A stretch of 64,000 nt of DNA from Polyangiaceae bacterium (GTDB lineage Bacteria; Myxococcota_A; Polyangia; Polyangiales; Polyangiaceae). This document shows positions 8,805 through 18,478 of this stretch, one piece after another. The translations under genes were made by a program, and so were the position numbers. The stretch covers positions 434,001 to 498,000 of the forward strand of contig JADJXL010000025.1 of NCBI GenBank assembly GCA_016715885.1. Reading direction: 5' to 3'. Every line of letters starts with the position of its first letter. The first letter of the stretch is position 1. The notes beneath the pieces are model-generated. The model worked only from the letters and a program-made list of their open reading frames with translations. It was not told where the DNA came from and did not search any database.

Positions 8805-9541
8805 GCGCGACCGTGACATCGAGCGGATGGGACGTGGTCCGGGCCGAAACGGAGCACGAGCATGCTCTGCTCGGAGCGGAGCTCTTGGCACGAGCCATTG
8901 ATGAGGCCGTGCGAGTGCGAGGGCGCGCGTGCGTTGCGTTGTCGGGCGGAGCGACGCCTGGTCCGGCGTACCGCAAGCTTGCGGAATACGATCTGCCGCT
9001 CGATCGGATCGACTGGTTTTGGGTGGACGAACGCGCGGTCGCGCCAGATCATTTGCGTTCAAACTATCGCGCAGTCTGCGAAGACTTGCAGCTCGGTCGC
9101 GCCGATGCTTCACGCGTGCATCGCATGGAGGCAGACGCGACGGATCTCGCAGCGGCGGCCGCGCGTTACGAACGTTTGCTACGACAAACGTTCGGCGTCG
9201 CAAGTGCAGTCGCGTTCGATGCGATGACGCTCGGCATCGGCGATGATGGGCATACGGCGTCGCTGTTTCCGGCAGCGGGTGCCGTAGCCATCGATGACCG
9301 GCTCGTCGCGGCGATCGAGGCGCAGCCTTCGCGTGGAATCGAGGCGCGCATGACGCTCACTGCGCCGGTCATTTGCGAAGCGCGGTTTGTCTTGGTACTT
9401 GCGAAGGGGCCACAGAAACGTGCGCCCGTGACGGAGGTTTTTTTGGACGGGCCCGAAGACGCCGTGCCTGCGCGGCTTTTGCGACGGGCCCGAGGGAAGA
9501 TCACGTGGCTTTTTGATCGGCATGTGCAGGACGCATCGTGA
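8801..9541 (+). CDS. pgl: 6-phosphogluconolactonase
   Basis: A 246-residue cytoplasmic enzyme hydrolysing 6-phosphogluconolactone to 6-phosphogluconate, the step after zwf. ATG 8801 overlaps the opcA stop (ATGA). Family motifs are LSGGATP (about 47-53), WFWVDER (about 71-77, followed by SNYR at 86) and the catalytic region LGIGDDGHTASLFP (about 146-159). Length is typical of the DevB/SOL type. The three genes zwf, opcA and pgl are translationally coupled. Confidence 0.95.
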   Translation: MSATVTSSGWDVVRAETEHEHALLGAELLARAIDEAVRVRGRACVALSGGATPGPAYRKLAEYDLPLDRIDWFWVDERAVAPDHLRSNYRAVCEDLQLGRADASRVHRMEADATDLAAAAARYERLLRQTFGVASAVAFDAMTLGIGDDGHTASLFPAAGAVAIDDRLVAAIEAQPSRGIEARMTLTAPVICEARFVLVLAKGPQKRAPVTEVFLDGPEDAVPARLLRRARGKITWLFDRHVQDAS

Positions 9542-9592
9542 ATTGCGGCTCGAGGCTTGCCTTGCGGCCTATTTTTTCGTAGGGCAGACGAC

Positions 9593-10645
9593 ATGAAAAC
9601 GCGCTCGACGTCACCGTCGTCCATTCTCGTCGGGGATATAGGAGGCACTCGGACTCGGCTTTCGCTTTACGATGGTCACGGCAAACGTTTGCTTGTCGAG
9701 GCTGTGCTTCCTAGCCGCATGTACGATCGGTTCGACGACGTTGCGCTGCAATTTTTGGGTTCGTCGAGTCATCCCAAGCCGTCGGTTGCCGTGTTGGGAG
9801 TGGCCGGACCGGTTCGAGGTCAGGTTGCGACCGTGACGAATTTGAATTGGCGCATGGATGCGTCGCGACTCGTGCGGAGTTTGTCGATTCCGACGGTGGT
9901 ATTGGCGAATGATTTGGCAGTGGCCGCGCGTGGCTGTTTGCATGTGTCGCCGGAGGTTGCGATTCCAATGACCGGTCGCAGTGCAATGATAGCGGATCAC
10001 GACTTGGCGGTCATTGCGGCAGGCACGGGGCTGGGCGAAGCATTACTCGTGTGGAATGGGACGACGCATCTCGTGGTCCCGACCGAGGGTGGACACGCCG
10101 ATTTTGCCCCGCGTTCGGCGATTGAAATTGAATTGTGGCAATTTTTGGCTCAGCGCCATCCCGACCATGTGAGTTACGAGCGCGTGCTCTCCGGGGACGG
10201 GCTCGGGGCGATTTATGATTTTTTTGCATCCAAAGCAGGGCGCGAACCGAAGGCCATAGGAAAAAAGCTCTCCGAGGGTGATCGTAATGCAGCGATCGCC
10301 GAAGTGGGACTGTCGGGGCAATACGAGCCTGCAAAACGGGCGGTTGATTTATTTGCGTCGATTTATGGTGCGGAGGCCGGGAATTTGGCGTTGAAGGGGC
10401 TTTCGCTCGGTGGAGTATTCGTGGCAGGTAACATTGCGCGCCACATCGTTTCGGCCAGACGTGAACTCTTTTTGGAAGGGTTTCGAGCGAAGGGGCGCTT
10501 TACGAAGTTGATGGGGCAAATTCCGGTCGTGCTCGTGACCGATCCGCTCATTGGCGTGCGTGGAGCGCTTTCGGTTGCCAAGGAAGTTCTCGCGGAGGGC
10601 AAACGCGCCACCAAGTCGAAGCCTAAAGCCTCCAAGCCTCGCTGA
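9593..10645 (+). CDS. glk: Glucokinase (Glk family)
   Basis: A 350-residue protein phosphorylating glucose with ATP, feeding zwf. The phosphate-binding motif DIGGTRTRLSLY lies at residues 15-26. GVAGPVRG (about 70) and NDLAVAARG (about 103-111, with the catalytic Asp) follow, then GTGLGEALL (about 145) and EGGHADFAP (about 165). ATG 9593 is preferred over the ATG at 9557 because the extra residues add nothing conserved. The gene is 51 bp after pgl, so it probably belongs to the same operon. The C-terminal 20 residues are Lys/Pro/Ala-rich and not part of the enzyme core. Confidence 0.93.
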   Translation: MKTRSTSPSSILVGDIGGTRTRLSLYDGHGKRLLVEAVLPSRMYDRFDDVALQFLGSSSHPKPSVAVLGVAGPVRGQVATVTNLNWRMDASRLVRSLSIPTVVLANDLAVAARGCLHVSPEVAIPMTGRSAMIADHDLAVIAAGTGLGEALLVWNGTTHLVVPTEGGHADFAPRSAIEIELWQFLAQRHPDHVSYERVLSGDGLGAIYDFFASKAGREPKAIGKKLSEGDRNAAIAEVGLSGQYEPAKRAVDLFASIYGAEAGNLALKGLSLGGVFVAGNIARHIVSARRELFLEGFRAKGRFTKLMGQIPVVLVTDPLIGVRGALSVAKEVLAEGKRATKSKPKASKPR

Positions 10646-10766
10646 CCCGATGGCGGATTGATACCGCACGAACACGAACTTCCGAGACACTTCGCGTTCG
10701 TCTCATAACCAATTTTTCCCCCAAAAAAAGACTTCGGTTTCCGATCTTCGTTGCACCAACGGGCGC

Positions 10767-11306
10767 ATGACTCGGAATCATCGAGGAATCGGCGCGCATC
10801 TCGAGGTTGTTTCGGGGGTCGATGCGGACTTTTACACGCACCATGTCCGACATGTACGCCGCAGGCTACGTCGCATGGGGCTAGTCGGCGCGGACGTGGA
10901 TGACTTGGTGCAGCAAACATTCATTGTCGCGCAGAATCGCTGGATCGAATGTCCATTGGAATATGGGCGGCAGCGAAAGTGGCTTCGAGGCATTGCTTGG
11001 CGGCTTGGAATGAACCTACTTCGGCGCAACCGGCATCACCACGAGCTTTTCGAAGGCGAAGTGCTTTCGTCGCTCGCCGCGACCGACCCCAGCGCCGAAG
11101 ATCGCGCCAATGTGCGGCAGGTGTTTGCCGCTGCATTTGCGGGTGTGACGGCCGAAGATCGCCAGATGTTTTTCGGATACTTCTGCGACGAAGTGCCACT
11201 ATCGGAAATCGCGGCGCGTCATGGTCTCGCGCGCAGCACGGCTTGGTCCAGGCTGCAAAAGCTCAAGCGTGAAGCTGCAGAACGAATGGCGCTTTTCATG
11301 GCGTGA
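10767..11306 (+). CDS. ECF-type RNA polymerase sigma factor
   Basis: A 179-residue sigma-70 family protein with region 2 (DVDDLVQQTFIVAQNRW, about 43-59, binding -10 DNA and core polymerase) and region 4 (about 110-175, with LSEIAARHGLARSTAWSRLQ as the helix-turn-helix). Region 3 is absent, as in ECF factors. No recognisable anti-sigma gene is adjacent: the next gene is on the opposite strand. The regulon is unknown. Confidence 0.85.
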   Translation: MTRNHRGIGAHLEVVSGVDADFYTHHVRHVRRRLRRMGLVGADVDDLVQQTFIVAQNRWIECPLEYGRQRKWLRGIAWRLGMNLLRRNRHHHELFEGEVLSSLAATDPSAEDRANVRQVFAAAFAGVTAEDRQMFFGYFCDEVPLSEIAARHGLARSTAWSRLQKLKREAAERMALFMA

Positions 11307-11307
11307 A

Positions 11308-11946
11308 TTATGGCGTGAATCGTAACGAATAACTCACCATCGTTTTTTTCCCACCCTTGGGTTTCAAAAACTCGATGGCCTCGAACACTGACACGACGCA
11401 TTCCTCGAATCCCGCACCTTTCAATGCCGTGCGCGGATGCGTAATCTTTGCTTTGCCCCCATTCGCTTCAATGAGCACATCCACCCCAAAGTCACCTCCT
11501 TTGGCCGGATCGTCCACTTTGGCGAAACACCGCCGAAATGCATCGAAATGCGGCTCCACCGACCGCTTGATGGGCCCCTTCGTCACGTCGTCGTTCGGGC
11601 CGCCGCCAATATGCATGCCGATGTTCTTCACTTTTACGCTTGGAATCGGCGCTTCCTCGGGCGCGGCCGATGCGCTCGGCGCCGCAGGAGCAGCTTCGGC
11701 AGCCGCCGATGCCGTGGCAGACGCCGCGGCCGGCGGTTCGGCCGGCGCCACCGCAGATGGCGCTGCCGCCGGTTGCACAGCAGCCACGCTTGGCGTCGGA
11801 ATGGCACTTGGTGCAGCAGTTGCGTTCGATGCAGCCGCCGATCCATCCGGCCCCGAAGCTCCAGAACACGCGCAGAGAGCCGCTGCCATCACGATCCCTG
11901 CAATCTGTCGATAACACGCCGCCATACTTTTCATGGTACCATTCAT
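11308..11946 (-). CDS. Lipoprotein with AgmX/PglI-type C-terminal domain
   Basis: A 212-residue protein. The signal peptide ends in a lipobox-like ALCAC. Residues about 35-100 are an Ala/Pro/Ser linker. Residues about 105-212 resemble the AgmX/PglI C-terminal domain of myxobacterial gliding and envelope proteins: a paired-Cys region with DAFRRCFAKV and, near the end, FEECVVSVFEAIEFLKPKGG. The ATG at 11946 overlaps the mltG stop (ATGA), so translation is coupled to mltG. That points to a cell-envelope role. Convergent with the ECF sigma gene with only one base between their stops. Confidence 0.8.
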   Translation of the reverse strand: MNGTMKSMAACYRQIAGIVMAAALCACSGASGPDGSAAASNATAAPSAIPTPSVAAVQPAAAPSAVAPAEPPAAASATASAAAEAAPAAPSASAAPEEAPIPSVKVKNIGMHIGGGPNDDVTKGPIKRSVEPHFDAFRRCFAKVDDPAKGGDFGVDVLIEANGGKAKITHPRTALKGAGFEECVVSVFEAIEFLKPKGGKKTMVSYSLRFTP

Positions 11947-13160
11947 TCTGGTTTTTCTCGACTCGTGGATGCCGCTCGAAGCTTTTTCACGGCTTCGTTG
12001 TGCTGTTCCAGTGTTTCGCTGAAGGTATGCCGCCCTGCGCCTTTTGCCACGAAATAAAGATACTTGGTCGCAGCCGGCGAAAGAACCGCATTGATCGAAG
12101 AATCCCCCGGATTCCCAATGGGTCCCGGCGGCAAACCATCGATCACGTACGTGCTGTAGCGGTTACGGGGATCACGATTGATGGCCGGGGATGCTTTTCC
12201 TGAAAAACCGACACATGCCGGGACGACGTCGGGCTCGGCATAACAGGCATACATGGCCGTCGGGTCGGATTGCAGACGTTTTGGCTTGAATGCCGGGTCC
12301 TGCAGCCGGTTCAGAAAAACGCTCGCGATGATGGGCCGCTCTTCGGCAACCGCCGCTTCTTTTTCGACGATCGACGCCAATGTCAAGATTTCCCGGCGCC
12401 CGAATCCGAGATGCTTTTGAAGATGCACCAAGGTTTCCGCACGTTGCTTCGAGAGCGCGGCGAAACGTCGATCCGATTCACCAACCATGCGGCGAACGAC
12501 GTCGCGCGCGTCGCTATCCACATGAAACTCATATGTCGCCGGAAATAAATACCCTTCGGCACTTTCGGCAACACCGCCACCCGATTTGACGATTCCCAGC
12601 TCACCGAGCAACTGCGCATCCGCACTGACGCGCAAAAATACGTCTTTTGAAACGACGCCGAGTTTTTCCAGACGCGTCGCGATGTCGAATCGATGAAACC
12701 CCTCGGGTATCGTTGCCCGCGCCATCGGGCGCTTCGGCGATCGTTCGAGAACGCGCACGAGATCCCACGGATCGAGCGCATCCGGCAACACGTGCGGTCC
12801 CGCGACAAACCCGCTCGTTCCCCCCGTCAAACGCAGAAACATCGCCATCGCGCCTTCGCTGCGCACGAGCCCCAGACCTGAAAGAATGCCCGCCGCTTCG
12901 GCGCTATCGAGCCCCGCAGGCCAATCCACCAGCGCAACCCCACCGCGCGACGGCCCGTCCCAAAGCCCGAAGCCAAACACGATACCAAGCATCACGGACG
13001 CGATCGCACCAGCGGCACCTCCGAGCGCGAAGAGCATTGCTCGAGGCCATGGCACTTGGCGCAACCGTCGACGGGTCGCTGCAGAAATCGACTTCGCAGC
13101 GCGACGCCGAGGAGGCTTCGGCGGAGTCTGTGGCGTGCGCGTGGTCGGTCCGGCGGACAT
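11943..13160 (-). CDS. mltG: Endolytic murein transglycosylase MltG (YceG-like)
   Basis: A 405-residue inner-membrane protein that cuts nascent peptidoglycan glycan strands and limits their length. A basic, Pro-rich cytoplasmic tail (1-38) precedes one membrane segment (about 42-66). The YceG domain follows with the catalytic glutamate in LASIVEKEA (about 263-271), LQSDPTAMY (about 297-305) and YSTYVIDGLPPGPIGNPG (about 338-355). Length is slightly above the E. coli enzyme because of the N-terminal tail. The downstream coupled lipoprotein gene suggests a joint envelope function. Confidence 0.93.
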   Translation of the reverse strand: MSAGPTTRTPQTPPKPPRRRAAKSISAATRRRLRQVPWPRAMLFALGGAAGAIASVMLGIVFGFGLWDGPSRGGVALVDWPAGLDSAEAAGILSGLGLVRSEGAMAMFLRLTGGTSGFVAGPHVLPDALDPWDLVRVLERSPKRPMARATIPEGFHRFDIATRLEKLGVVSKDVFLRVSADAQLLGELGIVKSGGGVAESAEGYLFPATYEFHVDSDARDVVRRMVGESDRRFAALSKQRAETLVHLQKHLGFGRREILTLASIVEKEAAVAEERPIIASVFLNRLQDPAFKPKRLQSDPTAMYACYAEPDVVPACVGFSGKASPAINRDPRNRYSTYVIDGLPPGPIGNPGDSSINAVLSPAATKYLYFVAKGAGRHTFSETLEQHNEAVKKLRAASTSREKPE

Positions 13161-13303
13161 GGTCCGAAGTCCAAAGCCTCAAAGCTCGGCGAGCGTCAAG
13201 CGCAGGATGAAGGCAAAGCGTCGAGTAGGCGACGACGAGGGAAGTTGCCATGGGAGAAAGACCCAAGTGATGATATTGGCTCACGAAGTAGGAGCCCCTC
13301 CGC

Positions 13304-14074
13304 ATGGCATCCAAGGCCGTCATCGATCGTCAACGCGCTGCTCGCACCGTCGCCAGCGCCGCGTACACCTATTCGGCAGATGCAGCTTCACGGGTCAAAG
13401 AGACGCTTTCACGCTACGCCAAACCCGGTGAGCAGGTGCCGGACATCCAGCTTCTCGTGAAGCTCGTCGGGCGCATGATCGCATCGGAAAACGAAGCGCT
13501 CGGTCGCGCCGATGCCGCGCACGAGCTCGAGCTTGCCGACGACACCGAGCCGCGAAAGCTTCGCGATGAGGCGGCTGAGAAACTGCGTCGAATCCTGACC
13601 GATTTGCGGACGGCCGTGGAGATGGCGTGCGGAACTGCGGGCCTTCCGCGCCTGCTTTTGACCGACGTGATCCCGAATGATCCATCGACCCTTTCCGTGC
13701 TCGCGCGGTCGGTCCTCACGCATCTTCGCGACGAATCGATCAAGCTTCCCGCGCCACGAAGGCGAGGTTTGTCGCTGGATCGTGAGGCATTTGCGGAGGA
13801 GCTTGCGGCAGAACTGCCCGCGCTCGACAAGGCGCTCGCAGCAGTTGCACGCGAAGCACGCGAAGCCGAAGCTACACTTCGAGCGAAGCGTTTGGCGATG
13901 GAAACCAACGATCGAGCCTTCGGCCGCGGAGCTGCGTTCTTGTCGGCAACGTTCACGCTCGCAGGCCTCGACGACATCGCAAACAAGACGAAGCCGTCGA
14001 CGTCTCATCCGGGACAAACTCATGAAGCGGATGCCGGCACGATGAGCTCGGATGTCGAGACCGACGCGCCTTGA
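13304..14074 (+). CDS. Helical, charged protein of unknown function
   Basis: A 256-residue protein with no signal peptide or membrane segment. It is rich in Ala, Arg, Glu and Leu, with long amphipathic helices. One stretch (about 160-215) has a heptad-like pattern and many Glu/Arg pairs, suggesting coiled coil. No catalytic motif or known family was recognised. Its end overlaps by 23 bases the longest frame of the following beta-lactamase/NamZ gene, so the two may be co-transcribed. Confidence 0.7.
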   Translation: MASKAVIDRQRAARTVASAAYTYSADAASRVKETLSRYAKPGEQVPDIQLLVKLVGRMIASENEALGRADAAHELELADDTEPRKLRDEAAEKLRRILTDLRTAVEMACGTAGLPRLLLTDVIPNDPSTLSVLARSVLTHLRDESIKLPAPRRRGLSLDREAFAEELAAELPALDKALAAVAREAREAEATLRAKRLAMETNDRAFGRGAAFLSATFTLAGLDDIANKTKPSTSHPGQTHEADAGTMSSDVETDAP

Positions 14075-16523
14075 CCTCGTGTTTGTCCGATCGAACTTCG
14101 TTCGACCTCAAACGTTTCTCAGCTCGACGCTCGCCGTGCAATTCAGGGAACGTCGGCTGCCATTGACAGTGCTTGCTGCATGGTTTGCCCTTTGCTCGGC
14201 GTGTACCGAAACGCGCCCCGAAAAAACGCAGCCTTCCAAGCCCGCACCGATCATTGCAACAGCATCCGCGGCGGCCTCGGTATCCGCCTCTGCTCCCGCT
14301 TCCGCGACCGTCTCCGCTCCCCTGCCCGCTCCTCCATCGCGCTTGACCGCCGCCGATGAAGCTCGATTCGACGCTGCCGTTCGCGTTGCCATCGAGCGCG
14401 AAGATGTGCCAGGAGCCGTGATTGTCGTTCTTCGCCAGGGGGAAGTCGTTTTCCGTCGAGCCTATGGGCATCGCGCGAAAGAGCCCGGCGCAGTACCAAT
14501 GACCGTCGACACGATTTTCGACCTCGCAAGCCTGACAAAACCCATTGCGACCGCGACGTCCATTCTCTTGCTCGCCGAACGCGGCGTTCTTCGGCTTCAG
14601 GATCCCGTACGAAAGTGGCTTTCCGCATTTCGAGGTGACGATCGCGTGACGGTCGAGCATTTGCTTTTGCATACGTCCGGGCTTCCAGCAGGAAATGCTC
14701 GCGCTGATCGTGCTGGAAGTCGAAAACAGGCGATGACGAAGCTTTTCGATACGCCGCTCGACAGCCCCGTGGGAGAAAAGTACGTTTATAGCGACGTTGG
14801 GTATGCCTTGCTTGGAGAAATCGTCGAGAAAGCATCGGGTGAAGCCCTCGAAACATTTTCCAAGAAAAACATCTTCGAACCCATGGGAATGCTCGACACG
14901 TCATTTCGTCCGGCGTCGCAATTCCTTGCACGTATTGCGCCAACGACGCGTATCGGCGATGAAATGCTGGTCGGTAAAGTGCACGATCCGCTCGCTCGAA
15001 CGCTCGACGGAGTCGCTGGGCATGCGGGATTATTCTCGACGGCCGATGATATTGCGCGCTTCGTTGGGATTGTCATGAACGAGGGGCAATTCGATGGCAA
15101 ACCCGTTCTTTCGCCGAGCATCGTGCGTCAATTGCTCGATCTACGTCCCATGCCAGGTAAAGCGGAAAAACGATCGTACGGGCTCGGTTCCATGTTCGAT
15201 GGTGTGGGTCATACGGGTTTTACGGGCACGGCATTTTGGATCGATCGAGCGCGCGACAGAGCGGTGATTCTATTGACGAGCGCCCTGCATCCCGACGGAA
15301 AAGGCAGCGCCAAAATATTGCGACGTGATATCGCAAATGCGGCGGCATTGATGGGCGCGACCAAAGCTTCCCCGGGGCCCGCGCAAACGGGTGCCCTCGT
15401 GCGTACGGGCGTCGATGCGCTCGAGCGCGAAGGTTTTGCGATGCTCGAAGGCAGAAAAATCGGGCTCATCACGAATCATACTGGAACGAACGCGCGGCGC
15501 GAGCGAACGATCGATTTGTTTCATCGTTCGGATAAACTTTCGCTGGTCGCGATATTCGCGCCCGAACACGGATTGAGCGGCACTGCGGATGGGCTCGTAG
15601 GCGACGTGAAAGACAAACCCACGGGGTTGCCTGTCCACAGCCTTTACGGCAAAGACAAACGCCCGGTCGATGCGGCGTTTTCGGGCATCGATACGCTCGT
15701 TTTCGACATTCAGGATGCGGGCACGCGGTTCTACACGTACATCACGACGCTTGGATACATGCTCGAAGAGGCCGCAAAGAGAAAACTCCGACTCGTGGTG
15801 CTCGACAGACCCAATCCACTGGGTGGCATCGTCATGGAAGGCCCGCTGCTCGATGCCGATCGAGAATCGTTCGTCGGATACCACAGAATCCCCGTGCGAC
15901 ATGGAATGACCGTGGGAGAACTGGCTCGACTCTTCAATGCCGAACGCAACATCGGCGCCGATTTGCACGTCGTGCCCATGGTTGGGTGGACGCGTTCGAT
16001 GCAATGGTCCGGCACGGGTTTGTCCTGGATACCACCTTCGCCCAATTTGAGGACCGCAGCCGAAGCACTTCTTTACCCCGGCGTGGGCCTCGTCGAAGCG
16101 ACGAACGTGAGCGTCGGACGCGGAACGGATCGACCTTTCGAGCGTGTCGGTGCCCCCTACATCGACGGCGTGAAGCTTGCCGCCGAGCTTGACCGCGCGA
16201 AGCTTGCCGGCGTTCGTTTTTCGCCCATTCGATTCACTCCCAAATCGAGCGTGTTCGCGGGAGAAGCATGCGGCGGCGTCGGCATCGAATTGACCAATGC
16301 GGCGGAACTCGAAAGCGTACGCGTTGGAATTGCCATTGCGGTAGCGCTCCGAAAGCTTTACCCAACCGAATGGAAAAGCGCGGGCGTCATGACGTTATTG
16401 GGAAATGCTCGCGTGTTCGAGGCGATCACGCGGGGCGACGACGTACCGCGAATCGTCGCTCTTTATGAAAAAGACCTCGAATCGTTCGGGAAACGCCGAG
16501 GTCCTTTTCTCTTGTATCGGTGA
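14052..16523 (+). CDS. Fusion of a class C beta-lactamase-like serine hydrolase and a NamZ (DUF1343) domain
   Basis: An 823-residue exported protein. The first half (about 95-440) is a beta-lactamase/transpeptidase-like domain with SLTK (Ser160, Lys163), YSD (about 246) in the YxN position and HTG (about 385) in the KTG position. The second half (about 455-823) is DUF1343/NamZ, with EHGL, FDIQDAGTRFYTY, LDRPNPLGG, PVRHGMTVGELA and GRGTDRPFE. NamZ enzymes are exo-beta-N-acetylmuramidases of peptidoglycan recycling. A lipobox-like ALCSAC follows a hydrophobic stretch. From ATG 14052 the n-region is unusually long, while GTG 14136 would give a normal 22-residue signal, so the true start may be 14136. 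The likely role is trimming muropeptides outside the inner membrane. Confidence 0.9.
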   Translation: MSRPTRLDLVFVRSNFVRPQTFLSSTLAVQFRERRLPLTVLAAWFALCSACTETRPEKTQPSKPAPIIATASAAASVSASAPASATVSAPLPAPPSRLTAADEARFDAAVRVAIEREDVPGAVIVVLRQGEVVFRRAYGHRAKEPGAVPMTVDTIFDLASLTKPIATATSILLLAERGVLRLQDPVRKWLSAFRGDDRVTVEHLLLHTSGLPAGNARADRAGSRKQAMTKLFDTPLDSPVGEKYVYSDVGYALLGEIVEKASGEALETFSKKNIFEPMGMLDTSFRPASQFLARIAPTTRIGDEMLVGKVHDPLARTLDGVAGHAGLFSTADDIARFVGIVMNEGQFDGKPVLSPSIVRQLLDLRPMPGKAEKRSYGLGSMFDGVGHTGFTGTAFWIDRARDRAVILLTSALHPDGKGSAKILRRDIANAAALMGATKASPGPAQTGALVRTGVDALEREGFAMLEGRKIGLITNHTGTNARRERTIDLFHRSDKLSLVAIFAPEHGLSGTADGLVGDVKDKPTGLPVHSLYGKDKRPVDAAFSGIDTLVFDIQDAGTRFYTYITTLGYMLEEAAKRKLRLVVLDRPNPLGGIVMEGPLLDADRESFVGYHRIPVRHGMTVGELARLFNAERNIGADLHVVPMVGWTRSMQWSGTGLSWIPPSPNLRTAAEALLYPGVGLVEATNVSVGRGTDRPFERVGAPYIDGVKLAAELDRAKLAGVRFSPIRFTPKSSVFAGEACGGVGIELTNAAELESVRVGIAIAVALRKLYPTEWKSAGVMTLLGNARVFEAITRGDDVPRIVALYEKDLESFGKRRGPFLLYR

Positions 16524-16536
16524 CTAGGTTCGTCTT

Positions 16537-18084
16537 TCAGAACCCCATGTCGGTGGCTGCGGCTTCGTTCGCGCGGACTTGGCGCTTGCCTTGTCGAGCC
16601 GGCGCGGGCGCTGCTGCTGCCGGAGGACTGGCGAACCCACCACCCGCGACCCCAGCCGGCGGCGTGGCAAACGGCGAATTGAAACCATCGTCCGCTTGTT
16701 GCACCGCCGCGAGCTGTTTGTCGAAATCTTTCGCGACGTCCTCGGCCCTCTCAGCAGGCGCGGCGGCCTTTGCTTTCGCCAAGTTATCCTTCAATGCAAC
16801 CTCGCGCGATTGAATCCTGCGCCGAGCTTCGTCGAATTTGCCCTGTTGGAAGAGGAGATTGGCTTCCTTGAGCGTCGCAGCCGTCTCACTTCGATTCACG
16901 CGACCAGCCACGACTCCATCGAGCTCGCTGGGTTCGCTGTCCACGAGGGCCACGCCAAGTTTGCCCGCGCAGCGCCCATCTTCGTTCTTCACGAGGTCGC
17001 GATATCGCATATCGACATTGGCCACGGCAAGCGTTGCATCCGAGCTCGAAGGCAGGCGAACTTTCATGAGAATGGTTTTCACGTCGCCCGTGCTGAACGT
17101 ACCGAGCGGAACCGTGATACGATTGCCACTTCGGCGGAAGGTTCTGTCGAATACGCGATCCAATTCGACGCCCGGAGCAAGCTCGATGTCGACTTCCGCG
17201 CCGCTGGCAACGGCTTGCGTGAGCGATTCAGCCTCGCCTTCGAAAACGCGCTGAAGTGCAGCATCATTTTCGACGAAGTAATGGCGGCCATTCGATTCGA
17301 TGGCGATCGCCGACAAAATTCTTTCGTTGTAATCGACGTCGACGCCCACGGTCGAAATGCTGACATTTCGATCACGCGCTCGTTGTGCCAAACTGCGGAA
17401 TCCCGGAATGTCCTTCAATCCATGATTGGCATCGCCGTCGCTGAGCACGATCATGCGACCAATTCGACCGTCGCCAGCCCCCGTCAGGCTCATTTCTGCC
17501 ATTGCCGTTTCGATACCGCACGAAATGCACGTATCTCCGCCGAGCGTTATGCCCGAAATCGCCGATATCACCGTTCCGCGCGTCGAAGGCCCAATGACCG
17601 ACGCAGGCACGACCACTTGCGTGCGCGTATCGAACGTGACGACGGAAACCATATCGCCATCCTTGAGCCGTTCGACAGCACCAATCGCTGCATTGATTGC
17701 ATTACGGAGCCGAGTTCCTTTCATGGAACCCGAACGATCGATGACAATGGACAAATTCACGGGCGCGGCGCCTTTGGCGCGACCGTCATTCGAAGAGCGC
17801 GCTTCGAGCATCAAAAACGTGTCGCCCGTTTTGGAGCGGAGGACTTTCGAGTGTCCGAGGCGGCCGTCGATCATGACAGTCGAGCCTGCGGTGAAGTGCG
17901 AGATGTCGGCCTGGACGGTTTGGTCAGAATCGTCTTCGATGGGCTTCGTGTCGTCGATGGTCTCGGCGCCGATCGTGGCGGTCGTCGAGCTTGGAAGGCC
18001 GCCTTTCGGGGTGAACGAGTAGACCGAGAGGCTGGTGAGAAGCATGCCGGCGAAGGCGAAGAGGGCAACACTCGAGGGTTTCAT
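16537..18084 (-). CDS. Exported von Willebrand factor A domain protein
   Basis: A 515-residue protein with an N-terminal hydrophobic signal or anchor (about 5-25). The VWA domain runs from about 105 to 280, with a complete MIDAS motif DRSGSM (about 113-118), a conserved Thr region (GGDTCISCG) and LSDGDANHG. A beta-rich domain follows (about 290-400), then a helical section. The C-terminus (about 465-515) is Pro/Ala/Gly-rich and probably disordered. The overall arrangement resembles bacterial inter-alpha-trypsin-inhibitor-like VWA proteins. Metal-dependent protein binding in the envelope is likely, but the partner is unknown. Convergent with the NamZ fusion. Confidence 0.85.
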   Translation of the reverse strand: MKPSSVALFAFAGMLLTSLSVYSFTPKGGLPSSTTATIGAETIDDTKPIEDDSDQTVQADISHFTAGSTVMIDGRLGHSKVLRSKTGDTFLMLEARSSNDGRAKGAAPVNLSIVIDRSGSMKGTRLRNAINAAIGAVERLKDGDMVSVVTFDTRTQVVVPASVIGPSTRGTVISAISGITLGGDTCISCGIETAMAEMSLTGAGDGRIGRMIVLSDGDANHGLKDIPGFRSLAQRARDRNVSISTVGVDVDYNERILSAIAIESNGRHYFVENDAALQRVFEGEAESLTQAVASGAEVDIELAPGVELDRVFDRTFRRSGNRITVPLGTFSTGDVKTILMKVRLPSSSDATLAVANVDMRYRDLVKNEDGRCAGKLGVALVDSEPSELDGVVAGRVNRSETAATLKEANLLFQQGKFDEARRRIQSREVALKDNLAKAKAAAPAERAEDVAKDFDKQLAAVQQADDGFNSPFATPPAGVAGGGFASPPAAAAPAPARQGKRQVRANEAAATDMGF

Positions 18085-18478
18085 GGGCTCTCTCTTGGGG
18101 ACGTCGTGATCGGGTCGATTCTAAAACGCAGCTCCCGAAACAAGCTTACGGTGAATCGACCGGCCTTTGGACGAAGATCGACACGGAACGATCTGGAAAA
18201 ATTTCGGCATCGACACGGACCGGCAGGCTGGAGAGCACGACAGTCGTTTGTTAGCACACGATCACAGCTCTTGAGAGTGGCCGGGTTTAATCTACATCAC
18301 GTACACGAATATTGTTTTCACGACAGTGCTCGTCATCGGTTACGCTGCCCACGCGCCATTGAGTGTGCCCGCTTATCCGAAAATGTCATCGAAGGTGGCG
18401 GCATCGGTCATGGTCAATCGTGCGCCGCCGCGGCCATACTGCCTTCGAGCGAGGGGCGCTCCAAGCGACGAAAGGCAC
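18085..18478. other. Non-coding interval between divergent genes
   Basis: About 390 bases between the VWA gene (minus) and a lipoprotein gene (plus). It should hold both promoters, but I could not assign convincing -35/-10 boxes, and I see no repeat or RNA gene. Confidence 0.4.

Noticed and set aside
11490..12060. Plus-strand ORFs over the AgmX/PglI-domain gene
   Set aside because: They are antisense to the Ala/Pro linker and have no motifs of their own.
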